Shown: piece by piece, positions 1 through 7,911 of the stretch
Position numbering within the stretch: the first letter of the stretch is position 1
Layout: every line of letters begins with the position of its first letter
Assembly: GCF_028885415.1 (NCBI RefSeq)
Contig: NZ_CP118527.1
Coordinates: forward strand, 6,386,001-6,450,000
Source of the DNA: Streptomyces coeruleorubidus
Lineage (GTDB): Bacteria > Actinomycetota > Actinomycetes > Streptomycetales > Streptomycetaceae
DNA length: 64,000 nt
Reading direction: 5' to 3'
Made by a program: the position numbers and the translations under genes
Notes under the pieces: model-generated
Database searches by the model: none
The model's input: the letters and a program-made list of their open reading frames with translations, nothing else
What the model was told of the DNA's origin: nothing

Positions 1-155
1 GCATGCCGGATCAGTTCGTCGACGAGGTGGGCAACCAGGAACATCTCGTCGCGCATTACGACCTCACCGCGGAGCGGGTCGTGAAGACGGTCCGTACCGC
101 CCTCGACACGGCGGCCCGTTCCGGGCGCCCCGATCGGGAAGTCGTCACCACATAG
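1..155 (+). CDS. Transketolase C-terminal subunit, 3' end only
   Basis: Only the last 51 codons are inside the window; the frame runs from base 3 to a TAG at 153-155. The residues PDQF...GNQEHL...YDLTAERVV..VR.AL follow the usual end of two-subunit transketolases, where a short segment after the last beta strand reads PD.F...G..E.L...GLTAE.I. In AmCP-dependent secondary pathways a split transketolase moves a two-carbon ketol unit onto the LysW-bound semialdehyde, so this fragment fits the LysW, LysY and LysZ genes further right. The assignment rests on about 50 residues, so a related dehydrogenase E1-beta type C-terminus remains possible. Two hairpins follow it. Confidence 0.6.
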   Translation, partial: MPDQFVDEVGNQEHLVAHYDLTAERVVKTVRTALDTAARSGRPDREVVTT

Positions 156-163
156 CTGACGTC

Positions 164-189
164 ACGGGTCGGGCGATTGCCCGACCCGT
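164..189 (+). terminator. Hairpin after the transketolase gene
   Basis: Perfect 11-bp stem (164-174 with 179-189) and a 4-base loop, starting 9 bases after the stop codon. There is no T-run, as is common for Streptomyces terminators. Confidence 0.6.
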
Positions 190-211
190 ACGTGCATGCC
201 GAAACCACATC

Positions 212-265
212 GAGCCTCTTTCATCCCCGCGGGAGTCGTTGTTCACGCGGGGATGAAAGAGGCTC
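212..265. terminator. Bidirectional terminator between convergent genes
   Basis: Perfect 20-bp inverted repeat (212-231 with 246-265) around a 14-base loop. It sits between the rightward transketolase gene and the leftward ATP-grasp gene ending at 308. The outer ends read GAGCCTCTTTC and GAAAGAGGCTC, so A/T-rich flanks serve both directions. Confidence 0.8.
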
Positions 266-307
266 ACACGTCTCTGTCGATCGGATCACCTGGGGGCGGT
301 GCCGGCG

Positions 308-1516
308 TCACGTCTGTGGTTGTGCCGTGATGCGGTAATCGAGCGTGCTGAGGACGGTCGCCACGCGGGCACGCAACTGGCTCACGGAATCGGCGGTGAC
401 CGTGAAACCGAGGAAGAAGTTCTCCTGCTCCAGGCTGCTGACCTGGTAGCCGTTGATGACGTCCGCGTTGACCACACCGGGTAGTTCACGCAAGTCGTCC
501 TCGCCGGTGCTGATCTCGACGGTGCCGAGCTCGTCGGCCTCCACGTAGACCAGGCCGGTGATCGGCTGGTCGCCGACCGGGTCCACCTGGTCCGGTGGCA
601 TGGTGAATTCGCCCAGCGACATCGAGATGAACGCCTCGATCGGGTCGATCCCGCCGGGTTCGTGGATCGCCGGGAAATGCATGCCGCGACCAGGTCGTGG
701 ATTGATCTCCACGAGCTCCGTCCGGCCGTCCTCGGTGCTCCGGCCCTCGACGTGCAGCCAGAGCTGGTCGAGGCGGAGGTCGGCGCAGAGCGTGCTGATC
801 GCCTCGCTCAGAGCACGCACACCGTCACGCACGTGGTCCTGCTGAGGCGGATGGAGATTGATCCCCGCGTCGTGGTGCCTGCTTTCGTCGAGGTCGGGCT
901 TCTCGCCGGCCAGGACCGGATGGAAGCGGCCGGCGACGACGGGGCCGTCCACGGTGAACTCGGTGCCGGGCAGGTACTCCTCGACGATCAACCGGGTGTC
1001 GCCGAGGCCGAGTTCGGTCAGATAGCGCTCGTAGGCGAGGAGCTCGGCAGGCTCGTCCACCCGGCGAACCAGCCGCGACGCCCCGGACTGATCCGCGGGC
1101 TTGACGATGGCGGGGAAGAAGTCCACCTCCGCGGGATCCCCGGAGAAGCGCATGCCGGACAGCCCCAGGGTCCGCATGCGCTCTCGGACCAGCGTCTTGC
1201 TGAGCAGCACATTGCGGCCGGCGTCAGCACCCGGAAGACCGTAGTGCGTGGCTATGGCGATCTGCCAGGGCATCAACGCTTCGAGCATGTTGACGACAGC
1301 GATGGGGTCGATGCCACGGCGGTCGAGCCGGGTGGTCAGCGCGGGCAGGTTCTCGCTGTCCCAGTCCATCAGGACGTGGTCATCGCATGTGTCGCGGTTG
1401 CGGTCGTCAGGAAGATCGGAGATCAGTACCGGACGCAAACCGCGGGCTCGCAGCCGTGCGACAGCGGGGGCCACGCCGCCGGCATTCCATTTGGAGAGAA
1501 TAAGTACGGATTTCAA
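308..1516 (-). CDS. ATP-grasp ligase A (paralogue of the gene at 4097)
   Basis: 402 residues. It should activate a carboxylate as an acyl phosphate and join it to an amine; the substrate is unknown. ATP-grasp signatures are present in order: IVKPADQSGAS (ATP-binding lysine strand), LIVEEYLPG.EF.VDG, and the Mg-binding ELVEINPRPG. An N-terminal Rossmann-like domain (KSVLILSK) precedes them. I start at the TTG at 1516 because GGAGG lies 7-8 bases upstream and the same TTG context occurs in the paralogue at 4097; a start at 1555 would add 13 residues with no Shine-Dalgarno. It diverges from lysW (1771) across regulatory cassette 1. It is longer than typical LysX (about 280 residues) and looks more like biotin-carboxylase-type peptide ligases, so LysX identity is not supported. 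Confidence 0.85.
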   Translation of the reverse strand: MKSVLILSKWNAGGVAPAVARLRARGLRPVLISDLPDDRNRDTCDDHVLMDWDSENLPALTTRLDRRGIDPIAVVNMLEALMPWQIAIATHYGLPGADAGRNVLLSKTLVRERMRTLGLSGMRFSGDPAEVDFFPAIVKPADQSGASRLVRRVDEPAELLAYERYLTELGLGDTRLIVEEYLPGTEFTVDGPVVAGRFHPVLAGEKPDLDESRHHDAGINLHPPQQDHVRDGVRALSEAISTLCADLRLDQLWLHVEGRSTEDGRTELVEINPRPGRGMHFPAIHEPGGIDPIEAFISMSLGEFTMPPDQVDPVGDQPITGLVYVEADELGTVEISTGEDDLRELPGVVNADVINGYQVSSLEQENFFLGFTVTADSVSQLRARVATVLSTLDYRITAQPQT

Positions 1517-1574
1517 GCCGCGACCTCCAGAACTGTATTTCAGGGCTTGCACCAAGAAAAATCCGGACCAGCTT

Positions 1575-1708
1575 CAAGGGTGACACCGACCAGGGGCGCG
1601 CGGGAGTAAGCGAGATGATCAGCCTCGGGAGAGAAAGGTCAGCGCAATGTGTCGCCGTGAATGAACTTGTCGCGGACCCGCATGACGTGGGCGCGGTCGT
1701 ACCTTCCT
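1575..1708. promoter_or_regulatory. Regulatory cassette copy 1 (between ligase A and lysW)
   Basis: The rightward element has three boxes: GTAAGCGAGATG at 1606-1617, TTGTCGCGGA at 1667-1676 (61 bp from box 1, start to start) and CGTACCTTCC from 1698. The last resembles a -10 region with TACCTT. Read leftward, box 1 becomes CATCTCGCTTAC and is followed after 21 bp by GTCACCCTTG (1575-1584), a likely core for ligase A. Inference: an activator-dependent divergent promoter, since no conserved -35 hexamer lies 17 bp before the -10. Confidence 0.75.
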
Positions 1709-1770
1709 ATTCGACGCGCCCTCGATATGGCGGTCCGCTCCGGAACAACCGATTGAAAGGAAACCGTCAC

Positions 1771-1944
1771 ATGACCACCATGCAGGCCTGCCCGGAGTGC
1801 GAGGAGCAGGTACAGATCAGCGATTCGGTGCGACTCAACGAGATTCTGGAGTGCGTGGGCTGCCGAAGCGAACTGGAGATCATGGCGCTGAGCCCCACGG
1901 TGCTCGCCCTCGCGCCGGAGGTCGAGGAGGACTGGGGCGAGTAG
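1771..1944 (+). CDS. lysW: Amino-group carrier protein (LysW family)
   Basis: 57-residue acidic zinc-ribbon protein. In this family the gamma-carboxylate of the C-terminal glutamate is ligated to the alpha-amino group of an amino acid, which then stays protein-bound while its side chain is phosphorylated (LysZ), reduced (LysY) and aminated. Two zinc pairs are visible, C7-P-E-C10 and C28-V-G-C31, and the protein ends in the diagnostic E-D-W-G-E. The ATG at 1771 has GAAAGGA 7 bases upstream. It is monocistronic: cassette 1 lies before it and an imperfect hairpin after it. LysY and LysZ homologues are encoded 27 kb away in the same cluster. A second, degenerate homologue lies at 17737. The family is used for lysine/arginine synthesis in some bacteria and archaea, and for secondary metabolites in Streptomyces. 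Confidence 0.93.
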   Translation: MTTMQACPECEEQVQISDSVRLNEILECVGCRSELEIMALSPTVLALAPEVEEDWGE

Positions 1945-1962
1945 TCGCACCGGGACGATCAC

Positions 1963-1995
1963 GGCGAGAGCGCGACCCGCAACGTCGCGCTCGCC
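1963..1995 (+). terminator. Hairpin after lysW
   Basis: GGCGAG-AG-CGCGA pairs with TCGCGCTCGCC (two-base bulge), 18 bases after the lysW stop. Confidence 0.45.
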
Positions 1996-2482
1996 GCCAC
2001 TCCAACTCGACACCTTCATGGCCGGCGGCGGCACCGTCGTCACGGACCTTCTGCTCGGTGACAACCACACGCGACGACCCAGCAGGACCCGGTCCTCCAC
2101 GGGCAGGCTCTCAGAGCCGGCCCCTGCGGACCGGGTCCGCTTCCTCGTGGCGGCGATCATCCGTCGCGTCCCCGGCCCAGCTCACCGCCGGCTCCCGCTG
2201 ACGTCACCAGAGCCCCCACATACCGCTGCGCGGCCATCACACGGATGACGAATCCCGTGGATGCCGCGCAGTCGCAGCTGTTTCCTCCGCAGACTCCCAG
2301 GGCCTGTCGTCAAATTCCCGTCGTCCGCCCGAAGGGCGGGCCCGGCGGTGTCTGGTGCGTGCGATCGCAAGGCGCCGCCGGGCAGGCGGGAATTCGACGA
2401 CACCCCGGGGTGTCCGCAATGTCAGGGCAGCCGCCCCCTTTTCGGGCCCCGGCCGCGTGCTGGTGGCAGCCCCGGACACCCC
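1996..2482. other. Non-coding stretch between lysW and ATP-grasp ligase B
   Basis: No reading frame here has a ribosome site, a recognisable domain or support from codon bias. The one strong structure is the inverted-repeat element at 2306-2401, listed separately. Confidence 0.5.
2306..2401. repeat. 96-bp inverted-repeat element (MITE-like or remnant)
   Basis: Terminal 15-bp arms GTCGTCAAATTCCCG (2306-2320) and CGGGAATTCGACGAC (2387-2401) pair with one mismatch. Inside is a second stem, CCCGGCGG with CCGCCGGG, and a small GCCCGAAGGGC hairpin. It encodes nothing obvious. From general familiarity, similar TGTCGTC/GACGACA-ended palindromes recur in Streptomyces genomes and may be non-autonomous elements; copy number cannot be judged from one copy. 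Confidence 0.5.
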
Positions 2483-3748
2483 CTAGCGGGAGCTGCCGTC
2501 GTAGAGATAGTCCCGTTCGATCTCCCGCAGCTTCTGATAGTCGGCGCGAATCTGCGCCGGATCCTCGGAGATGAGGAACACGTATCCCGGCTGAGTGGCG
2601 ACATCGATCGTCCGGGAAAGCGACTGCCCTTCCGCATGCCGCATGACGGTGAAGACGTGCGACGGCAATGCGCGGATGGCGGCCATCGCCTCGTGGGACG
2701 GGATGACGCCGTGCTCCCTCGGATTGACGAGATGCACGAAACGATGGTGCTGCAGCAACTGGTACGCGGTGGTGGGCAGCCGGTCGAACTCGTCCGGCTG
2801 CGCCACCGACAGAGCGAGGAGCTCCACCTGGTTGGTGCCGAAGCAGCGGTTGTTGATCTCCAGGACCTGGCCACCGCCCATGCGTGCGGCACTCTCGACG
2901 AGCACCGGTCCCCTTGAGGTCAGCATGACCTCGGTGTGAGCGGCCGCGTTGTGCACCTCCAGGGCGTCGAGCACCTGGTGGGTGTAGGCCTCCAGCTCTT
3001 TGGCGACCGGATCGTCAGGTGACAGCGGCTCGTTGTAGTCGTAGATGATGTTGCCGCCGGGGAGCCTGATCTTGAAGTACCGCCAGACCTCGACGGTGTG
3101 GTGTCTGCCGTCACGGCTGACGGTGTTGACGAAGTACTCGTCCCCTTCCAGGAACTCCTGCGCGAGCACCGTCGTGTTCGGCATTCCATGACGGTCGGTA
3201 CTGGTCATGATTCTCTCGTGGACAGCGCGAACCTGTTCCGGGGACGAACATGCCACCACGTTGTCCGTGCTGGAGCTGGCGACCGGTTTCAGGATGACCG
3301 GATAGCCCACAGTCTCCTCGACCCACGCGATGATCTCGTCGGCGTCGGTGGAGACCATGCCCGCCGCGTGTGCCAGGCCGGCGTCGCGCAAGGCCAGGGC
3401 CATCTCGTACTTGTTGCGACGGGCAGTCGGCCGGCTCATCCCGTTGCCGGGCGTTCCGAGTTCGGCGGAGAGCTGGTCGGCCAGTTCGACACCCGCCTCC
3501 TGGCCGGCGATCACATGGGTGACCCCGTGCTTGCGCAGTACGGACGCCGTGGCCGTGACGTCGCCGAAATGACGGAAATCGTCGAGGAAACCCTCGGGGG
3601 CGGATGACAGGAGGACGTCGGGGTTGGGCGACCGGACATGCACGCACTCAATGTCGTACTGGGCCAGTACGGCCGGCAGGAGACTCCCTGTCGAGTAGGC
3701 GTCGACAATCGCCACCCGCTTCGTTCGCGTAACCAGGTCTGTTGACAT
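2483..3748 (-). CDS. ATP-grasp ligase B (L-amino-acid ligase / BacD-like)
   Basis: 421 residues. It probably forms a peptide or amide bond between two free amino acids with ATP. ATP-grasp features: VILKPVASSSTDNV (ATP loop), a long lid region, and the metal site VLVESAARMGGG, followed by EINNRCFG. The overall length and SAARMGGG pattern resemble bacterial L-amino-acid ligases (BacD/ribosome-independent dipeptide synthetases) more than ligases A and C. The ATG has AGAAGGGAAG upstream. It is read leftward from cassette 6, and a 10-codon ORF with its own GGAGG lies in the leader. In a cluster without visible NRPS genes it is the best candidate for the peptide-coupling step. Confidence 0.85.
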   Translation of the reverse strand: MSTDLVTRTKRVAIVDAYSTGSLLPAVLAQYDIECVHVRSPNPDVLLSSAPEGFLDDFRHFGDVTATASVLRKHGVTHVIAGQEAGVELADQLSAELGTPGNGMSRPTARRNKYEMALALRDAGLAHAAGMVSTDADEIIAWVEETVGYPVILKPVASSSTDNVVACSSPEQVRAVHERIMTSTDRHGMPNTTVLAQEFLEGDEYFVNTVSRDGRHHTVEVWRYFKIRLPGGNIIYDYNEPLSPDDPVAKELEAYTHQVLDALEVHNAAAHTEVMLTSRGPVLVESAARMGGGQVLEINNRCFGTNQVELLALSVAQPDEFDRLPTTAYQLLQHHRFVHLVNPREHGVIPSHEAMAAIRALPSHVFTVMRHAEGQSLSRTIDVATQPGYVFLISEDPAQIRADYQKLREIERDYLYDGSSR

Positions 3749-3782
3749 CGTCAGTCACTTCCCTTCTGAGTTGGGCTGGTCT

Positions 3783-3815
3783 CTAAGAGGTGGAGCCGAC
3801 GTCGCAGAAGGACAT
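3783..3815 (-). CDS. Possible 10-codon leader ORF before ligase B
   Basis: ATG at 3815 is preceded 7 bases upstream by GGAGG (3823-3827) and stops at TAG (3783-3785); the peptide reads M-S-F-C-D-V-G-S-T-S. It lies between cassette 6 and ligase B. No Trp, His or Leu run suggests attenuation. It may be translated by chance. Confidence 0.3.
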   Translation of the reverse strand: MSFCDVGSTS

Positions 3816-3840
3816 AACCGAACCTCCGCAGTAAAAATGC

Positions 3841-3970
3841 AACCTACGAAGCAGCCCGCACCCCGCGCGTCCGCGACAAGTTCATCCACCACGACGCACC
3901 CGACTGACATCACCCCCGCCCGACTACGCACATCGATTACTCGAGCCGAACCCCACCCGTGCCACCCTCG
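3841..3970. promoter_or_regulatory. Regulatory cassette copy 6 (between ligases B and C)
   Basis: Read leftward: GTAATCGATGTG box (from 3940), TTGTCGCGGA (3879-3870) exactly 61 bp later, and CGTAGGTTGC (from 3848) after 21 bp. Read rightward, CATCGATTAC (3931-3940) is followed after 20 bp by GCCACCCTCG (3961-3970), pointing to ligase C. It is a divergent promoter like cassettes 1 and 2. Confidence 0.75.
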
Positions 3971-4096
3971 AAACCTGACGTCCGGTTCCGGCTGCGCCCT
4001 CCCCGCCGGACACTGGTCGCTTTCGCGTACCCGTACCGCGAATTCGCCAATGAATCGATCACCACTGCCGAACACCACACCCCGGGAGGCCGCGGC

Positions 4097-5362
4097 TTGA
4101 AATCCGTACTCATCTTCTCCAAACAGCACTTCGGCAACGTGTCCCTTGCCGCCGAACACGTGCGAGCCCACGGCCTGCGTTCGGTGCTGGTCTCCGAGCT
4201 ACCTGACAATCGCCACCGCGACACATGCGACGACCATGTCGTGTTCGACTGGTACAGCGAGGACCTGCCCGCGCTCACAGCCCGGCTCGAACAGCGGGGC
4301 ATCGCCCCCGTCGCCGTCGTCAACATGCTCGAATCATTGACGCCCTGGCAGATAGCCCTGGCCACGCACTACGACATCCCGGGTGCCGAAGAGGGTCGCC
4401 GTGTGCTGCTCAGCAAGGTGCTGGTCCGAGAGCGCATGAAGGCCCTGGGACTGTCCGGCATCCGCTTCTCCGGCGATCCGGCAACGGTGGACTTCTTCCC
4501 CTCCATCGTCAAACCCTCAACGGATTCCGGCGCCTCGTATCTGGTCAGCCGCGTGGACAGCCCGGACGAGCTTCTCGCCTACCGGCGCCGCCTGGACGAA
4601 GCCGGCTTCGCCGACACGGAGTTGATCGTCGAGGAGTATCTGCCCGGTATCGAGTTCTCCGTGGACGGTCCCGTCGTCGACGGCCGTTTCCATCCGATCC
4701 TGGCGGTCGAGAAGCCCGAGCACGACCACGTCAGGCACCACGATGCGGGACTCGAGTTCCATCCGCCCGAGCAGGACTGCGTGCGCGAGGGTGTGCGCCT
4801 CCTGTGCGAGCAGGTCAACACGCTCTGCGCCGAGCTCCGCCTCGACCAGTTCTGGCTGCACTTCGAGGGCCGGTCCACCGAGCACGGCCGGACGGAGCTC
4901 ATCGAGATCAATACGCGCCCCGGCGGCGGCATGATCCCCGCCGCGGTCCGCGAGATCAGCGGGATCGACCCGATCGGCGCCTATGTCTCCATGGCACTGG
5001 GTGAATTCACGCTGGATGAGCCGATTCCGTTCCGCGACCGGCCGATCGTCGGCTGGATCGACATGGAAGGCGACGAGCTCGGCACGGTCGAGGTCAGCAC
5101 CACGGAGGATGACCTGCGCGCACTGCCCGGCGTAATCGGCGCGCAGATCACCAACGGCTACCGGATCACCGACTTGGAGCGGGAGAACTTCTTCCTCCGC
5201 TTCGCGGTCACCGCCGATTCCGTGAGTCAGTTGCGGGACCGTGTGGAGACCGTCCGGAACAAGGTCGATTACCGCATCACAGCGGATCCGGATGCCCCGC
5301 TCGCGCAGCCGGACCGGGAAGTAAGCGAAATCCACAGCGACAGCCGGCAAAAGTCAACGTGA
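4097..5362 (+). CDS. ATP-grasp ligase C (paralogue of ligase A)
   Basis: 421 residues, a close paralogue of ligase A over nearly its whole length, including the 5' context (GGAGG, then a TTG start and a nearly identical first 30 bases). Motifs: IVKPSTDSGAS, LIVEEYLPGIEFSVDG, LIEINTRPGGG. Here the metal-site motif keeps the usual N-T-R-P-G-G-G, while ligase A has N-P-R-P-G-R-G, so substrate handling may differ. The C-terminus is about 20 residues longer than ligase A, and these codons are supplied by regulatory cassette 4 (5321 onwards), which overlaps the gene end. The long frame upstream of 4097 has no conserved residues. First gene of a rightward run to 10932. Confidence 0.85.
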   Translation: MKSVLIFSKQHFGNVSLAAEHVRAHGLRSVLVSELPDNRHRDTCDDHVVFDWYSEDLPALTARLEQRGIAPVAVVNMLESLTPWQIALATHYDIPGAEEGRRVLLSKVLVRERMKALGLSGIRFSGDPATVDFFPSIVKPSTDSGASYLVSRVDSPDELLAYRRRLDEAGFADTELIVEEYLPGIEFSVDGPVVDGRFHPILAVEKPEHDHVRHHDAGLEFHPPEQDCVREGVRLLCEQVNTLCAELRLDQFWLHFEGRSTEHGRTELIEINTRPGGGMIPAAVREISGIDPIGAYVSMALGEFTLDEPIPFRDRPIVGWIDMEGDELGTVEVSTTEDDLRALPGVIGAQITNGYRITDLERENFFLRFAVTADSVSQLRDRVETVRNKVDYRITADPDAPLAQPDREVSEIHSDSRQKST

Positions 5363-5422
5363 TGCGTCCCCGTCTCTGCGCTTGTCGCGGAGGTGCGCCG
5401 TGCCGGCGTGCCCGTAGTGTCC
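5321..5422 (+). promoter_or_regulatory. Regulatory cassette copy 4 (before the desaturase operon)
   Basis: Boxes GTAAGCGAAATC (5321-5332), TTGTCGCGGA (5382-5391, 61 bp on) and CGTAGTGTCC (from 5413, after 21 bp). The first box lies inside the 3' end of ligase C. No GCCACTCT-like core faces left, as expected with no divergent gene. Confidence 0.7.
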
Positions 5423-5522
5423 CTCCGACGCGGCACACGGATTGTGCGCACGGCACGCGTGGCCGCTCTTATGAACTCCGAACAGGAAAAAACCGCCAAC
5501 GAGGTGGAGGAAAGGAGGGCGA

Positions 5523-6593
5523 GTGAGCACTGACACGACGAACTGGGCGTACACCGGTCGGCGATACACCATGTATCGCTTCCCGGCGGACGTGGCACGC
5601 GACCTGAAGGCGTTGAACACACCTGACAATTGGCATGCACTGCTGGCGTGGTTCGAGGACCTGGTGTGGATGGCCGGCTGTGTGCTGCTGTGCGTCTACG
5701 GCTCGTACTGGTTCTATCCCTTGGCAGTCCTCGTCATCGGTGCCAGGCAGCGCGGTCTGTCCACGATTCTTCATGACTGCGCGCACGGGGTGGGCATATC
5801 GAACCGCAAGCTGCAGATGGCCGTCGGTACCGTGCTGACCGCATACCCGATCTTTCAGCAGCACTACGCGTACAAGGTGTCGCACGTATACACGCACCAC
5901 CCGCGCCTCGGCAGCCCTGACCTCGATCCCGACCTTCGGTTCTTCATCGAGCAGGGGGCCTACGAGAAGGCCCCGGCACCGACGTACATACGGCGGGTGG
6001 TGCTCATGCCGCTGCTCGGCTCGCAGACGTGGGCCTATGTCCGCTATCTCATCCGCAATCGCTACAGGGTGCTCACAGGGGCGGCGGAGAAGTCGTCCGC
6101 CCCCGCGAATCCTGTGCAACGGCAAAAGCGGATACTCGACGGGCTCGGCTTCTGGGCATTCTGGGCGACGGTCGCGGGAATGTCCTGGTACGGAGACTGG
6201 TCCATCGAACTGCTGCTGTTCTGGATCATCCCCTACCTGACCAGCTTTCAGATCCTGGGTTGGTACATCGAGTTGTCGGAGCACACCCCTCTGGTGCGGG
6301 ACTCCTCGGTGGACCTCTACATGACACGCAATCGCAAGAGTCGCCTCTGGGAGCGACTGCTCACCGGGATCCACAACGACCACTACCACCTGGAACACCA
6401 CCTCGACCCGCGCACGCCCTTCTACAAGCTGCCCCAGGCACGCGAGATACGGATGCGCGACCCCAAGTACGCAGAGGTGGACGCCCAGTTCGGCGGATTG
6501 TGGCACCGCGGTCCCCAGGGGCAGCCCAGCGCGATCACCGCGATAGTCCGCTCCATGGTCCGAGACGAGGAGGACAACGGTGTCCCGGCATGA
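5523..6593 (+). CDS. Membrane di-iron desaturase/hydroxylase (FA_desaturase family)
   Basis: 356 residues. The family uses a histidine-bound di-iron centre at the membrane face, with O2 and electrons from a separate ferredoxin, to desaturate or hydroxylate. The three histidine boxes are intact: H84-D-C-A-H88, H121-V-Y-T-H-H126 and H289-L-E-H-H293, plus an extra H254. Hydrophobic segments lie near residues 45-75, 100-115 and 205-245. The GTG at 5523 has AAAGGAGG just upstream. It overlaps the MetY-like gene by 14 bases. No ferredoxin or reductase is encoded here. The substrate is unknown; hydroxylation of a carrier-bound or amino-acid intermediate is as likely as lipid desaturation. Confidence 0.85.
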   Translation: MSTDTTNWAYTGRRYTMYRFPADVARDLKALNTPDNWHALLAWFEDLVWMAGCVLLCVYGSYWFYPLAVLVIGARQRGLSTILHDCAHGVGISNRKLQMAVGTVLTAYPIFQQHYAYKVSHVYTHHPRLGSPDLDPDLRFFIEQGAYEKAPAPTYIRRVVLMPLLGSQTWAYVRYLIRNRYRVLTGAAEKSSAPANPVQRQKRILDGLGFWAFWATVAGMSWYGDWSIELLLFWIIPYLTSFQILGWYIELSEHTPLVRDSSVDLYMTRNRKSRLWERLLTGIHNDHYHLEHHLDPRTPFYKLPQAREIRMRDPKYAEVDAQFGGLWHRGPQGQPSAITAIVRSMVRDEEDNGVPA

Positions 6594-7911
6594 GGTACCC
6601 GCACAGCCCAAAGCATTCCGTGCCGCGGAGACGGCGGCCATCCACGGCGGATACGAATGGCGGCTCGGCATCACACCGCCGGTCGTCACGCCGATCTACC
6701 AGACCTCCGCGTACGAACTGCCCAGCACGGCCGACGCGGCCGGGATATTCGACCTGCAGCAGGACGGACATGCCTACACACGGCTGAACAACCCCACGTG
6801 CGATGTGCTCGAAGAGCGCATGGCCGCGGTGGACGGGGCCGCGGCCGGGCTCGCCGTCGCCTCCGGGCAGGCGGCGATCTCCATCGCGCTGCTCAATCTG
6901 TGTCAGGCCGGCGACAACATCGTCAGCTCCAACGAGCTGTACGGCGGTACGTGGAACCTGCTCGCCAACACCTTCAAGCGGTTCGGGATCGAGACCCGGT
7001 TCGTCAGTCCCTCCGATCCGAAGAACTTCGCCGCCGCCACGGACGAACGCACCCGCTGCTACTTCGGCGAGACCCTGCCCAACCCGCGGCTGAGCGTCTT
7101 CCCCATCGAGGCCGTCGCCGAACTGGGCGAGCAGGCGGGCGTGCCGCTGGTCCTCGACAACACGATGGTCCCGTACGTGTGCCGGCCCATACGACACGGC
7201 GCCCACATCCTGGTCTACTCCGCCACCAAGTACATCGGGGGCCACGGATCGACCCTCGGCGGGCTCGTCCTCGATTCCGGCCGCTTCGACTGGGAGGCGC
7301 ACGCGGGCCGTCACCCGCTGCTCACGGAACCGGACGCGGCACATGGCGGGGTGGTGTGGACCCGTACCGGAAAGGAGCTGGACAGTCCGCTCGGCCGGAG
7401 CAGCTATCTGCTCAAGGCCCGCGAGACCCTGCTGCGTGACCTGGGTCCCTGTCTCAGCCCCTTCAACGCCTGGCTGTTGCTCCAGGGCCTGGAGACCCTC
7501 CACCTGCGTATGCGTGCCCACGGCGAGAACGCGACCGCGGTGGCCGACTTCCTCAAGACCCACCCCAAGGTCGGGTCGGTGCGCCATCCCAGCCTCGCCA
7601 CCGGCGAGGAAGCCGAGCTCGCCGCACGCTACTTCGGGGGGAACGGCGGGCCCCTCGTGCAGTTCGAGGTGACCGGCGGACGTGAAGCCGGCTGCAGGTT
7701 CATCGAGTCCCTCCGGCTGATCTCGCACGTGACCAACGTCGGTGACGTGCGCTCACTGGCCACCCACCCGGCCTCCACCACGCACGCCCAGCTTCCCGAG
7801 CAGGAGCAGCTCGCTGCCGGGGTCACCCAGGGGTCCATACGGCTGGCCGTAGGCATCGAGCACATCGACGATCTGCTGGCCGACCTCAGCCAGGCGTTGG
7901 ACGGCTCATGA
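6580..7911 (+). CDS. PLP enzyme of the O-acetylhomoserine sulfhydrylase (MetY) family
   Basis: 443 residues, usual MetY length. Known members replace the acetoxy group of O-acetylhomoserine by a sulfur (or other) nucleophile through a vinylglycine-PLP intermediate. Motifs: TPPVVTPIYQTSAY near residues 32-45, the PLP-lysine strand VYSATK217YIGGHG, and NVGDVRSLATHP. The GTG start overlaps the desaturase end, and the stop overlaps the C26 amidase start (ATGA). MetX is encoded 0.7 kb downstream, so the enzyme's own electrophile is made in the same operon. With hydrazine chemistry nearby, the nucleophile may be nitrogen or carbon rather than sulfide (as in Fub7-type enzymes); this is inference. 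Sulfur transfer using reduced sulfate is the conservative alternative. Confidence 0.85.
   Translation: MSRHEVPAQPKAFRAAETAAIHGGYEWRLGITPPVVTPIYQTSAYELPSTADAAGIFDLQQDGHAYTRLNNPTCDVLEERMAAVDGAAAGLAVASGQAAISIALLNLCQAGDNIVSSNELYGGTWNLLANTFKRFGIETRFVSPSDPKNFAAATDERTRCYFGETLPNPRLSVFPIEAVAELGEQAGVPLVLDNTMVPYVCRPIRHGAHILVYSATKYIGGHGSTLGGLVLDSGRFDWEAHAGRHPLLTEPDAAHGGVVWTRTGKELDSPLGRSSYLLKARETLLRDLGPCLSPFNAWLLLQGLETLHLRMRAHGENATAVADFLKTHPKVGSVRHPSLATGEEAELAARYFGGNGGPLVQFEVTGGREAGCRFIESLRLISHVTNVGDVRSLATHPASTTHAQLPEQEQLAAGVTQGSIRLAVGIEHIDDLLADLSQALDGS

Noticed and set aside
1880..2248. Small genes in the spacer after lysW
   Set aside because: Several frames are open on both strands but none has a ribosome site or recognisable sequence.
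308..5362. Ligase A or C as LysX
   Set aside because: Both are over 400 residues against about 280 for LysX and have a biotin-carboxylase-like layout. Not excluded, but I would not assign it from sequence alone.
5471..5533. 20-codon ORF overlapping the desaturase start
   Set aside because: No ribosome site before its ATG; it merely contains the Shine-Dalgarno of the desaturase.
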